A stretch of DNA of 44,090 nt. Origin: Desulforamulus putei DSM 12395. GTDB taxonomy: Bacteria; Bacillota; Desulfotomaculia; Desulfotomaculales; Desulfotomaculaceae. Numbering within the stretch: the first letter of the stretch is position 1; the number at the start of each line of letters is the position of its first letter. Shown one piece after another: positions 32,814 through 41,613 of the stretch. The notes under the pieces are model-generated. The model was not told the DNA's origin and ran no database searches. It was given only the letters and a program-made list of their open reading frames with translations. Position numbers and translations under genes: made by a program. The DNA is taken from positions 1 through 44,090 of the forward strand of contig NZ_FQUY01000022.1 of the NCBI RefSeq assembly GCF_900129195.1, given 5' to 3'.

Positions 32814-33104
32814 TTACTCCCTGGTAATTTCTTCGATGAGGGCAATAAGCTGCGCCGCCAGGGAGAGGAGGGTTTGCTTTTCCATCGTCTTTACGGCAGA
32901 AAACACATAAGCCTCCACCGCTTGCGGGGACTGATCCCCCACTTCAATGATGTCAACCTTTTTGGCAGCAACGACTCCCTTTTGCACGGTAAGCTTTATA
33001 ATGTCGCCGTGATTCATCCCGGTGGCGGCGCGAAGCTGCTTAGGGATCAGGATGCGGCCTTTTTCGTCCATTACCTTGTAGACAGGCTTGCTGTTACTCA
33101 TCAT
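32814..33104 (-). CDS. AbrB/SpoVT-fold protein 2
   Basis: 96 residues from the ATG at 33102-33104 (GGAGG upstream; a second ATG follows directly). The N-terminal swapped-hairpin domain reads YKVMDEKGRILIPKQLRAAT, then MNHGDIIKLTV. The C-terminal half is helical (VEAYVFSAVKTMEKQTLLSL). AbrB-fold proteins are dimeric DNA-binding transition regulators. It overlaps AbrB-like protein 1 by 11 bases, so the two are co-translated and may form hetero-oligomers. Confidence 0.82.
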   Translation of the reverse strand: MMSNSKPVYKVMDEKGRILIPKQLRAATGMNHGDIIKLTVQKGVVAAKKVDIIEVGDQSPQAVEAYVFSAVKTMEKQTLLSLAAQLIALIEEITRE

Positions 33105-33513
33105 AAACACCTCCGTTTCTCATAACTGCCCGAACGGTTTCGGGATTGATGCCCAGGTCATCAAACAGCTGGCGCAGTTCATCAGGAAGGCTGTCCAGCA
33201 GATCTGCCTCCATGATGACAACAGCACCCTTTGCACAGACAATTTCCAGGTCGCTGTCCACGGGAATCCCAGCCGCCTCCAGCAGGTCATGGGGCAGGGT
33301 GAGTTCGCTTTCCTCATCTTCTGCGAGGGCGGTAATGCCATCAGGGGTGATGACAAATTCCTTGAAGGTATTGCGGATAGAATCGGGAGCGTTGCTAATG
33401 TATGCAAGCTTCACCGTGTCTCCGGGCGCAAGCCCCATGTTGCGCAGGAGAGACGCAGGAATGGTAAGCTGCCCGTGTCTGTCCACGGCACTTTGGATTT
33501 CAATCATTTTCAT
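33094..33513 (-). CDS. AbrB/SpoVT-fold protein 1
   Basis: 139 residues from the ATG at 33511-33513 (AAGGAGG upstream); the longer frame begins before that site. AbrB-type signature: IEIQSAVDRHGQLTIPASLL, then MGLAPGDTVKLAYI. A second AbrB-like half appears at ELTLPHDLLEAAGIPVDSDL. Its acidic C-terminal part (LPDELRQLFDDLGINPETVR) is helical. It may regulate the ICE or its adhesin; no operator is seen. Confidence 0.8.
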   Translation of the reverse strand: MKMIEIQSAVDRHGQLTIPASLLRNMGLAPGDTVKLAYISNAPDSIRNTFKEFVITPDGITALAEDEESELTLPHDLLEAAGIPVDSDLEIVCAKGAVVIMEADLLDSLPDELRQLFDDLGINPETVRAVMRNGGVYDE

Positions 33514-33577
33514 ATTCGGGTTCCTCCTTATTGTCCATGAATGGAGCATTTAAATTTCGCATGGTCTTTCTAAGTCG

Positions 33578-34513
33578 CTATTCCGTGTTGTAAAAGCCGT
33601 TTGCCAGATCAAACAGCCCTATTTGCATTGGGGCATCCCGCAGCCGCTCCGCGGTGTCGTAGTTGGAAATGAGCACCTCCGGGTATTCGCAGCCTCCCTC
33701 ATATCGCTGTGCGAGGTTATTAATGCGGGTGACGGCTTCGATGTAGTAGCCCTTATATAGCTCTCGGATATATTCGCAGTCGTTATATGACACCAGCCAT
33801 TTGCCCTTACATTGTTTCAGCGTATCCCGCAGTCGCACATGATCCTCCTTTTTAAATTCCACCTCGTAATGCCCCTCGGTCTGGTAGTACGGCGGGTCGC
33901 AATAAAAAAAGGCGTTGTCCCTGTCGTATTGAAGGATCAACGCCTCAAAGTCTTTATTCTCGATGACCGTATCCTTAAGCCTGCGGCTTCCCGACCATAT
34001 AAGGTGAAAGGTTTTCCGGATATCAAAGGGCTGGCAGCTATATGAGGTGCAGCCGCTGCCGTAGCTGTAGCGGATCAGCTTAAAGAAGGCGGCGGCGCGC
34101 TTTACGTCCGACATAGTCGCGTTTTCAATGAGAATCGCTTTGATTTCCTCAAACTGTGGCGGGGATAGGCAGTTCTCCGCCAGTTCCAGTTCCTCCCGCA
34201 GGTATTCGCTGGTGAATTCCTCCTTTTCAAGATATTTTTTGAGAACATTGAATTCGTCCCTGCCGTTTAGGGGCAGGAAATTCAACTCCTTGAGCAGGGC
34301 AAGAGGACGCTCCTTGACGCAGCGGAACAAGTTGGCAAGGTCGGAGTTGAAGTCGTTGTAAACCTCCATGCCGGTGTCGGGTGGCTTTCCGAACAACACC
34401 CAACCGCCTCCGCCGAAGACTTCGATGTACCGCCCGTACTCCTTAGGCATCCGCTGATAAATAAGTTCGCGCAGGGCCTTTTTGCCGCCGACCCAGCTGA
34501 TAATGCTGTTCAA
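33578..34513 (-). CDS. Orphan DNA adenine methylase (Dam/D12 class)
   Basis: 311 residues from a TTG (34511-34513) 10 bases after AAGGAGGTGA. Motifs: SWVGGKKALRELIY (6-19), the SAM-binding EVFGGGGWVL (31-40) and the catalytic DPPYY (206-210). D12-class enzymes methylate adenine N6. No restriction enzyme lies beside it. With ArdA nearby it probably protects the incoming ICE or modulates its expression. The recognition site is unknown. Confidence 0.9.
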   Translation of the reverse strand: MNSIISWVGGKKALRELIYQRMPKEYGRYIEVFGGGGWVLFGKPPDTGMEVYNDFNSDLANLFRCVKERPLALLKELNFLPLNGRDEFNVLKKYLEKEEFTSEYLREELELAENCLSPPQFEEIKAILIENATMSDVKRAAAFFKLIRYSYGSGCTSYSCQPFDIRKTFHLIWSGSRRLKDTVIENKDFEALILQYDRDNAFFYCDPPYYQTEGHYEVEFKKEDHVRLRDTLKQCKGKWLVSYNDCEYIRELYKGYYIEAVTRINNLAQRYEGGCEYPEVLISNYDTAERLRDAPMQIGLFDLANGFYNTE

Positions 34514-34520
34514 TCAGTCA

Positions 34521-34721
34521 TCACCTCCTTGGCCTGCTGATCCTGTCCATATCGGTCCGCATACAGCTCCCGTCTGTACTCCAGCAGATAAAGCCGACAC
34601 CAGGATAGGGACAGCCTTTGCAGCGCTCGGTGTCTTTTGGCAAGGGTACGTTGTGAATTTTTCTCGGTGGCGCAGGATCGCTGCCGGTTTTTTTCTCCTG
34701 TGTTTTTGTGTCTGTGTTCAT
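34521..34721 (-). CDS. Small Cys-rich protein (66 aa)
   Basis: A short gene with a strong AAAGGAG site 7 bases before the ATG. Its stop overlaps the methylase gene's ribosome site, so translation is coupled. The four Cys (C-x2-C-x8-C-x6-C, within ERCKGCPYPGVGFICWS and SCMRTD) suggest a zinc site. No family is recognised. Confidence 0.65.
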   Translation of the reverse strand: MNTDTKTQEKKTGSDPAPPRKIHNVPLPKDTERCKGCPYPGVGFICWSTDGSCMRTDMDRISRPRR

Positions 34722-34744
34722 AGTTCAGCTCCTTTCCGGCAACA

Positions 34745-34773
34745 AAAAAGACGCTGCCTTTTCAGATAGCGCC
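34745..34773 (-). promoter_or_regulatory. Terminator-like hairpin before the Cys-rich gene
   Basis: Minus-strand arms GGCGCT and AGCGTC (one G-U) with loop ATCTGAAAAGGC, then six T residues. The Cys-rich gene's AAAGGAG follows. It belongs to the GAAAAG-loop set. A short ATG frame (MRRYLKRQRLFCC) runs through it. Confidence 0.6.
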
Positions 34774-34816
34774 TCATGCTTATATGCCTTTCATAAAAAA
34801 ATAGCGGCATGCATTG

Positions 34817-35416
34817 CTACACACCACCCATCTGAGGAGTTTCATCCGGCTCATCTTCCATATATTCGTATTCACCGGTGCTTTCATTGTAGAGATATCC
34901 TGCTTCGGCAAGGTCTATATCAAGAATACTTGCCGCCAGCTCAAGCGCCTCGGCAGAGCCACCCTCTGGTGTAAAGTAAATCAGGGTTTTGCCGCCTTTA
35001 AACTCTGCCTTGCCGGTGTTATAGCCAAAGTCCTCGTCCGCCCATTTGTAGTCAAAACGGATATCGGGAAACATAGAGGACAGCTTTTTCATTAGATCGC
35101 TAACGCTGCTCCATGCGGTTAAAAATTTTACCGCGCTGCCATCAAAATACTCTGCGGTATGTTCGTCAAAGCCATAGCAGTTCCACTTGGTTCCCCAATT
35201 TTTCAAGCTCCAGTCGTACCAGCAGTTTTCAGCGCCGTACTTTTCTATTTCCTCCCTGCCAAGATTGCCCCTGTAGATGTGTTCCGGCATCGGTGTAATT
35301 TTATTGAAGTCAATGCTGCCGATTCCAATCTCATCATTTTTGATGGTTTCAAACATTGCTCTGACTTTTTTCTTATCACCATGTGCGGTGAGTATGTTTG
35401 TAATATGATTTGGCAT
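34817..35416 (-). CDS. Api92-like ferredoxin-fold-domain protein
   Basis: 199 residues. The start MPNHITNILTAHGDKKKVRA and the later NCYGFDEHTAEYFDGSAVKF fit the Api92-like/DUF1281 family found in phages and mobile elements; function unknown. It begins one base after the ArdA stop, and its ribosome site GGGAGG lies inside the last codons of ardA, so the two are coupled. It ends ETPQMGGV, a loose form of the tail. Confidence 0.75.
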   Translation of the reverse strand: MPNHITNILTAHGDKKKVRAMFETIKNDEIGIGSIDFNKITPMPEHIYRGNLGREEIEKYGAENCWYDWSLKNWGTKWNCYGFDEHTAEYFDGSAVKFLTAWSSVSDLMKKLSSMFPDIRFDYKWADEDFGYNTGKAEFKGGKTLIYFTPEGGSAEALELAASILDIDLAEAGYLYNESTGEYEYMEDEPDETPQMGGV

Positions 35417-35417
35417 G

Positions 35418-36482
35418 TTACATTCCTCCCATCGTCTGTCCGTTAAAGTTTTGTTCAGCTCCTTGCTTCAGCTCCTGTTCCGGCTTGATAAAGAAATCCT
35501 TGCTATCCCAAAAGCTGACGTAGAGCTCGCCGCCATGAATCTTGATACCTCGCTGTTCAAATCCTTCACCCCAGCCGTCGGAATACTGTCCGGTGAAATA
35601 ATCTGTGAGTATGGACATTTCAGATTCGGTCAGCTCACCATAAACCTCAACCACCATAACACCCCACAGCTCGCCGTTGTATTCCTCAACGGTTGGATGG
35701 GCGCTGTAAACCTTTTCGGCCAGCGCCTTGTCCCTATCGAAGTAAACCATTAAGCCTCGCTGTCCCTCATCGGGAAGTTTTTCTTTTTCTATGGCCTCCA
35801 GGATTTCATCCATGTAATACAGTGCTTCTGCCGGTGAGAGTTCTTCGAGCATATCGTCCGCACCGCACTCTCCATACTCATAAGACGGATAAATTTTTAC
35901 AAATAAGGGACTAAAAAATTTAAGGGTCTGCTTTTCATTGGCAATGGTCTGTTCAAGACTATCGCTGGTTTTCACCACATAGCCGAGACTGGTATAAGCA
36001 CCGGCATTGTTTGCTTCATACTCAACAGCCACCCGTTCATAATCCAGATAGGGCCATGCACTTTTAGGTATTTCAACCTTGCCGCTCTCCACGAGATAGA
36101 CGCCCAGCTCCTTTGCAGTGGTGATGTCGGGAAACAATTCATAGTTTCCCAAGCTGTCCGCAAGTCTCAGGACATCCTCCAGCCCCTTCACCACCTCCAT
36201 TTCCAGTGCAGCAGAGAAGATTGCTGCATCCCTGTCGGACATTTTCTCAAGTTTTGACCCCAGGATGTCAAGCTGTTCGAGGGAGTCATGCTCATGGATG
36301 TACCGCTTGAGGTCTGGGATAGAAGATTGGACATCAGTGATGCAGATGGCAACTGTTGTGCCAAATTCACCATGGGGAGTGAGCTTTTCAAAGACAGCGA
36401 GCTTTTCTCCGGTGTTAAACGGCAGGGACAGCCACTCGCCATGTGCCTTATCCCTGACGTTTGAAACCAATACTTTTAACAT
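35418..36482 (-). CDS. ardA: ArdA antirestriction protein (long form)
   Basis: 354 residues. ArdA proteins mimic B-form DNA and block type I restriction enzymes, protecting incoming mobile DNA. Many Asp/Glu residues (for example EYGECGADDMLEELSPAEAL) and a C-terminal half with LDYERVAVEYEANNAGAYTS fit the family. It is longer than Tn916-type ArdA. It ends QTMGGM, but the last codons also form the next gene's ribosome site, so the tail likeness may be partly forced. GGAGG precedes the ATG. Confidence 0.82.
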   Translation of the reverse strand: MLKVLVSNVRDKAHGEWLSLPFNTGEKLAVFEKLTPHGEFGTTVAICITDVQSSIPDLKRYIHEHDSLEQLDILGSKLEKMSDRDAAIFSAALEMEVVKGLEDVLRLADSLGNYELFPDITTAKELGVYLVESGKVEIPKSAWPYLDYERVAVEYEANNAGAYTSLGYVVKTSDSLEQTIANEKQTLKFFSPLFVKIYPSYEYGECGADDMLEELSPAEALYYMDEILEAIEKEKLPDEGQRGLMVYFDRDKALAEKVYSAHPTVEEYNGELWGVMVVEVYGELTESEMSILTDYFTGQYSDGWGEGFEQRGIKIHGGELYVSFWDSKDFFIKPEQELKQGAEQNFNGQTMGGM

Positions 36483-36526
36483 TGTTTTTCCTCCAATCTT
36501 TTAAATGTAGGCATTAAAATTGGCAA

Positions 36527-36566
36527 TAAAAAAGCGGCAGCATCTTATTTCTAAAATGCCACCGCT
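36527..36566 (-). promoter_or_regulatory. Terminator-like hairpin upstream of ardA
   Basis: 11-bp arms AGCGGTGGCAT and ATGCTGCCGCT (two G-U pairs) followed on the minus strand by six T residues, about 50 bases before the ardA start. It either ends transcripts coming from the STAND gene or attenuates ardA. Confidence 0.65.
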
Positions 36567-36604
36567 AATTTGCTAATGGAGGATTCCTTATTTGGTTTTC
36601 GTCG

Positions 36605-36636
36605 TATATATAAAATGAAGCTGCGCTATCAGGCAA
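36605..36636 (-). promoter_or_regulatory. Possible promoter for the ardA operon
   Basis: Minus-strand TTGCCT (36631-36636) and TATATA (36607-36612) are 18 bases apart. Both hexamers deviate from consensus, so the call is tentative. A terminator-like hairpin follows before ardA. Confidence 0.35.
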
Positions 36637-36736
36637 CCTCTGAATACCCTTGAGAAGCCAACCTAGTTTCTGGTTAGCTGCCAGTTGTCAAACGATTATT
36701 GAAAATACAAAAATTTCTTGACACTGCCCAAATAGA

Positions 36737-39700
36737 TTAAGACCGTATTTTACGGTGCTGTCTGGGCCTTAACGGCGAGGTCAATGTTTTCACCGGTTTT
36801 CGATCTAATATATCTATGGCAGCTCGGGTCTCACGCACATTTAATGAAATGAGTTCCTCAAACATTCGCAGTCCTACCTCACGATATCCAAGATGGCGGT
36901 GCAGCGTGAGGGCAATATTTGTTAGAGGTTCTGCCAGCAAAGCCAAGGATGTGCTTACATTTCCAATGTCCGAACCGCCAGCCCGGATCACTTCCTGACA
37001 CACCTCCGAAACAAGCTCTGGTTCAATTCCTGTATAATCTAGAAGCAACTCAACAAGGTCGGTTGCGGCCTCAAGCAATACTGGACGATGACCACTCACT
37101 GCTTGGATGACCTTTTTTATATCTGAGTTCAATTGGAAATGGTCACGGTTACAACGGAAAACGTCAGCCACTGCGTGTTGTATGGACTTGTCATGGTGAG
37201 AAGCCAAACGGCAGAGGATCTCCCTTGCCATAGTCCGGCTCTTTAACTCATGCCAAAGATGGCTGGCTCCGCAAGCCAGGCCGAGGAGAACGTTTTCGTC
37301 ATCCCCCTCCGATAGGATGCTCATAATGAGGTTCGATGACCAGGATTCCCGGTAATGACAGTGGTAAAGGAACAGCATTTCACCATAAGCTTGACGGTTA
37401 AGGTCGGAAGAACCCTTTATCTTATCTAACCACTCGTGCAATATTTCATTTGGGCGGCACCAGGGCATCACGCGGGCGATGGAATAGAAAGCGACCTGTT
37501 TTTCAAGGACCTGGGGGCAAGTCCTAATAACTGCGTCGTACATACGTGTAGCTTCTTCTGGATCACCATTGAACAGTACAGGCATATGCATCATAGTCAA
37601 TGCCCATACGTTAGGATGCTTTTCATAACGTAGCCTGCTCTTGACGATACGTGCCCAATTGTTGTAATCAGGTGGTTGGCGTTCGAGATATCCTGCTGTA
37701 ATGGCACGTAACATGGTGCCACGGCCGTGGGGTAAGAAGAATAAACCACCCGTCCCGAATAGAATTGATCCTTTGATTTCTTTTGCTTTCTCCTCTTTGG
37801 GTTCATTCATTTCGTGCCAATCAGGTTCCGGGTGTTCTACCAGCCACTTTTCAAGTAGTGATAAAACTTCCTCAGGAAGACCATTTTCACGTCCAGCCAG
37901 TTTTTCAAAAGCTGACGCCGCTCCCTCACGAAAATGTCCTGAAGAAAATCCCCTTTTGTCCAGGTTTTCAACCAGAGTAGTTAGCTCATTAAGCGGTAAG
38001 CCTGATTCAGCCAGACCCTCTAAGCCAGCACCGGCATAGGTTTCATGCCGGCCGGGCTCAAGACTGGCGATCAAGCGGACGGCGCGATGCGGATCAATCT
38101 TTGCCAGTTCCCTAAACTCCCTCGACTGCTGTACCGAGCCACCGCTGCGGGAAAAATCCTCCCATCGACGCTTAGGGTTATCCCACTGAGTTCCGTCTGG
38201 CAACTGATTGAATAAATTCATTAATTCGCCATCGGAGGCTTTAGCCATCTCATCAGCCTTTAACCGGGGACCGATCCACCCACCTGAAACACCGCCATCA
38301 CAATCAGCCAATCTTGGGAAAGCACGTTCTTCTTCCGCTTTTACTTGCCTGGTTCTTAGACTTAGATACTCTTCGGGAAAAGCCCGCAAAAGTCGTAACC
38401 GGTGCTGGCGGTTCCATATTATCCGGCGACGGCGATCTTCCGCGTCCCATTCCGGAACGACTGTTTTATATCGGTTGAACGAAAGTACAGCTTCTTCAAG
38501 CCGCAGTCTGTCTCCCTGACTAAGGTGAGGGAAAGCAGCCGCGATCAGCTGTTTCGTATCTCTGTGGCAATCACTATAGTCACCTAAACACAGCCGCCTC
38601 GGATCGCCGAGTAAATACTCCAAAACCTTTTGGGGTTCAATTGCCCCGATTTGTACCAAGCCACGGGCAAGGAAACGGTGTACGATTAACAAATCCGAGC
38701 TGACGTTATCGTTAAAGAACTGCAGAAAAGCTTGTACGTCGGTTTCCGCTAACTTCTTTATAGCAACTAAAAGTCCGGTAACAACGGTTTTTTCATGTTC
38801 TCTTTCAAACCGGCCGTTTGTGGCAGAATCAGAGCGGTATTGCAAAACAAATTCATGCTCTGCCAATGCCACCCGATTAATCACATTTAAAAACCAGGGC
38901 CATATCCACTGCAAGAAGGACTTTGGCACCTCTTCGGCCAAACTCTCAAGGTTTATATAGTCCATCCGGCTTTCGAGCAACTTCTCCAAGGCATCATTTC
39001 GGTGCAGGGCTCGTATCAAATAATGCTCGTTCTCTTGTAACGGTGTTTTCATTTCCGCCCTTTGTGATTCAAATTCTTCGATTGCCTTAGCAAGCTTCCC
39101 ATCCAGGCGGGCACGCAAGACACGGGGCGCTAGTTCTGGGTTTATTTCTGCAATTCTCTCAACAAGCATCCCGGCTGTCCACAATTCTGAGCGATTAACC
39201 AGTTTTTCCGCTACCAGGATAGTGTGTAAATCCCAATCCTTAAAATCCAGAAGTACATTTAACGCCAAAGGGTCATATGTAGCATCATTGAACCAGTATT
39301 CTTTTATCAGGTAAAAAACATCCATCCCTGCAAAACCTGCCGCCGCGGCGAGGAACGGTACGCAGTGGGAAGCGTGCTCAATTGGTTTGCTCATCCAGCT
39401 TTCCAGACCTTCATACCCACGCAACCTGTTAAACCAGCCGGGGCTGCCTGCCACTGCGCCAAGTACCTTGGGTCCTTCCGTATCAGATTTAAGCAAGGGA
39501 AGCATGAAATATGCTTCTACATCATCCGGACTTTTCTGGCTTCCGAGAAACTCGACCAGCAGCGAAAAGAGGTGCGGTCGCAAACCGGTTTCAAAGAAGA
39601 TTTGCACTTGTTTATGATATTCGGAAAGGGCAGTAGCCCGTAGATAATGTAGGCAGCTCAGGAATGTTGGGCGGACGAAAAGACCGTCCTGCCTTTGAAA

Positions 39701-41245
39701 AACATAATCCGCAAGTGAAATTGAGCCGCTGGCAAAAGCGCGTGTTAACGTGTAATCATAATAGGTCTGATGGCGAAATCCGATAGTCAAGCCGCTCTGG
39801 CCTCGTACCAGGATGTCGTTTTGTTCCAAGAAACGGCGCGCTTCCAGATGGCCATCGGCGCAGGTCAGCGGCAGCCACAAACTTTCTTCCTCTGCCATAC
39901 GCATTGCGAGATCGTTAAGCAACGAAAGGCTATCCTGCGGTACATGCGGTGCCAACACACGTTGTTCCCACAATTCCTCCAGCAATGCGTGTAAGGAATG
40001 AAAAACTACGCCCGGCTTTGCCACGTCGAGAAATATTTTAAGGTGTAAAGGAGTGCGTAATAACTCCTTTAGCTCGTCACTCATGCCGTTAGTTTCGTGC
40101 CCCGCCTGTTCTAGGATAGAGGCAATTTGTCCCCAGGCCGGGAGTTCCAAGGTTACTTTTTCAGCGTTGACGCTGTTTAGCCTGACATCGTGGCGACATT
40201 CGAATTCGCGTGAAGACGCTATGATGTGTACACTTTTTTGACCAGAAAGATTGTGGATGAGGTTTAACAATACGTTTAAACGGCCCGACTTGCGGTCCAG
40301 TAACTCGGAGACTGCGTCGAGCTGGTCTATGATCACGACGACTTTTTCCCTCTCAGCCAGGGCCAAGACACCATCTCTAACATCTAAGCTTAGGTCTAAC
40401 ACTTTTCGTAAATCTTCAACCGTATTGACGTCCGTGCTCAGCGTGTCGGCTTTGATTGCAAGCACGGGCATGCCTTTTTCCTTTAAATGGTGGGCAAGGG
40501 TTGAAAGCAAGGACGATTTACCTGAACCAGGACTGCCCAGGACCAAAGTGGTGGAGTGTTCTGATTCCTCGATGCGTTGAAGCAATTCCGTGAATTCTAG
40601 GCGCTCTATCTGTCGTCCGTCCATAAGGGTTCTTTGATAATTCAACAGTACGTTTGAAGCTAGCAAAAGTTCCTGCCGTAATCGATCAATTGTAATTTCA
40701 CGATGTCCCCCACCAAGGTTCAGCAGGATATCTGTTAAGTGTGCCTGGAATTTTTTCTCAAAATCCCTCGTTCCATCAAAAAAACAAGCTAGAGCCTGGT
40801 ACTCATTAAAAATTGCTTCTCGAAAACGTCTTAAAGCCTCAAGTTGGTAATCATCTTGCTCATGAGGCGGGGCACTTTTTTTGTTAAAAAAGATACTAAC
40901 CCTCGGGTGGCCTCCACCCTTTTCGTTCAGTTGGCGCGCCAAGTTCCACTCTTCCTCTGTACCGGTCATACCCAAGCCAGCGTCGCTGCCAAAGCGGTGC
41001 CAAAAAATAAAAACAAACCAGTCAGGATTAAATTTTTCCACGGCCACGTTAATGATGGATTGGGGGCGCCCAATATTAGAACATACGTCTTCCCAACCAA
41101 ATACGTCCAAAGAAATATGATTTGCTCTGCAGATAGTTAATATAGTATGATCTTCGTTACAAACACGCCGCACTGCTTCTCTTTCCAATATGCAATCGCC
41201 AGGTGAAGCAATAAAAATCCGCAACTGCTTGACAGTATCAACCAT
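36737..41245 (-). CDS. DUF4062-STAND NTPase (1502 aa), possible defence protein
   Basis: The N-terminal 175 residues (QLRIFIASPGDCILEREAVR, PDWFVFIFWHRFG) fit the DUF4062 domain, a TIR-like fold often placed ahead of NTPases. The STAND/NACHT-type NTPase shows Walker A GSPGSGKS (237-244), Walker B VVVIIDQLD (302-310) and a following IIASSREFE. The last 900 residues are helical with TPR- or HEAT-like character, typical of a sensor. STAND proteins switch from a resting to an active oligomer; bacterial ones often sense phage. The ribosome site is weak (GGGGG). The gene lies alone, AT-rich DNA precedes it, and it may be part of the ICE or the host. Confidence 0.85.
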   Translation of the reverse strand: MVDTVKQLRIFIASPGDCILEREAVRRVCNEDHTILTICRANHISLDVFGWEDVCSNIGRPQSIINVAVEKFNPDWFVFIFWHRFGSDAGLGMTGTEEEWNLARQLNEKGGGHPRVSIFFNKKSAPPHEQDDYQLEALRRFREAIFNEYQALACFFDGTRDFEKKFQAHLTDILLNLGGGHREITIDRLRQELLLASNVLLNYQRTLMDGRQIERLEFTELLQRIEESEHSTTLVLGSPGSGKSSLLSTLAHHLKEKGMPVLAIKADTLSTDVNTVEDLRKVLDLSLDVRDGVLALAEREKVVVIIDQLDAVSELLDRKSGRLNVLLNLIHNLSGQKSVHIIASSREFECRHDVRLNSVNAEKVTLELPAWGQIASILEQAGHETNGMSDELKELLRTPLHLKIFLDVAKPGVVFHSLHALLEELWEQRVLAPHVPQDSLSLLNDLAMRMAEEESLWLPLTCADGHLEARRFLEQNDILVRGQSGLTIGFRHQTYYDYTLTRAFASGSISLADYVFQRQDGLFVRPTFLSCLHYLRATALSEYHKQVQIFFETGLRPHLFSLLVEFLGSQKSPDDVEAYFMLPLLKSDTEGPKVLGAVAGSPGWFNRLRGYEGLESWMSKPIEHASHCVPFLAAAAGFAGMDVFYLIKEYWFNDATYDPLALNVLLDFKDWDLHTILVAEKLVNRSELWTAGMLVERIAEINPELAPRVLRARLDGKLAKAIEEFESQRAEMKTPLQENEHYLIRALHRNDALEKLLESRMDYINLESLAEEVPKSFLQWIWPWFLNVINRVALAEHEFVLQYRSDSATNGRFEREHEKTVVTGLLVAIKKLAETDVQAFLQFFNDNVSSDLLIVHRFLARGLVQIGAIEPQKVLEYLLGDPRRLCLGDYSDCHRDTKQLIAAAFPHLSQGDRLRLEEAVLSFNRYKTVVPEWDAEDRRRRIIWNRQHRLRLLRAFPEEYLSLRTRQVKAEEERAFPRLADCDGGVSGGWIGPRLKADEMAKASDGELMNLFNQLPDGTQWDNPKRRWEDFSRSGGSVQQSREFRELAKIDPHRAVRLIASLEPGRHETYAGAGLEGLAESGLPLNELTTLVENLDKRGFSSGHFREGAASAFEKLAGRENGLPEEVLSLLEKWLVEHPEPDWHEMNEPKEEKAKEIKGSILFGTGGLFFLPHGRGTMLRAITAGYLERQPPDYNNWARIVKSRLRYEKHPNVWALTMMHMPVLFNGDPEEATRMYDAVIRTCPQVLEKQVAFYSIARVMPWCRPNEILHEWLDKIKGSSDLNRQAYGEMLFLYHCHYRESWSSNLIMSILSEGDDENVLLGLACGASHLWHELKSRTMAREILCRLASHHDKSIQHAVADVFRCNRDHFQLNSDIKKVIQAVSGHRPVLLEAATDLVELLLDYTGIEPELVSEVCQEVIRAGGSDIGNVSTSLALLAEPLTNIALTLHRHLGYREVGLRMFEELISLNVRETRAAIDILDRKPVKTLTSPLRPRQHRKIRS

Positions 41246-41613
41246 TAAAAAACCCCCAAATTATTTCAAAATAACTATTTAGATCTTAAGCACACAAAAT
41301 GCGGTTAGGTTCATAAATGCCATGCTATGGATGTTTAAGCTCTCTACAACTTCCCATTATAGACATAATTATATCATAAATTCTGGTAAAACTTGTTGAA
41401 AGACTTTTATTTGACTAATTTTTCAGAATATCATTTGTGCTTTCCCTGGCGAGCTATACCCCCATATTTATCAAAGAAAATTCAGTCAGGCAATTAATGC
41501 TTTTCTGGTTGTTTATCTTATAAAAGTAAAAACCCGATTATTTTTAAAAATAACCGAGTTTTTATCATCGTTTTTACCGCTCAAAAAGTGCTCTTCAAAA
41601 TTGCCGGAAAGCC
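41246..41613. other. AT-rich region between STAND gene and rlmD
   Basis: No gene is seen. Two TATAAT strings lie on the minus strand near 41358-41375, suitable for the STAND gene but without clear -35 boxes. A terminator-like hairpin at about 41530-41565 (AAAACTCGGTTATT arms) ends rlmD. Confidence 0.45.
41530..41565 (-). terminator. Terminator of rlmD (bidirectional form)
   Basis: Arms of about 15 bases (AAAACCCGATTATTT and AAATAACCGAGTTTT with G-U pairs) and T-runs on both sides. It lies about 50 bases after the rlmD stop. Confidence 0.65.

Noticed and set aside
35418-35440. ArdA and Api92-like ends (QTMGGM, QMGGV) as strong tail examples
   Set aside because: In ardA the Gly-Gly codons form the next ribosome site, and both lack the full spacing, so they were not used as core evidence.
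36483-36736. ICE attachment site
   Set aside because: No tRNA gene, integrase or matching direct repeat could be found in the window, so the border cannot be called.
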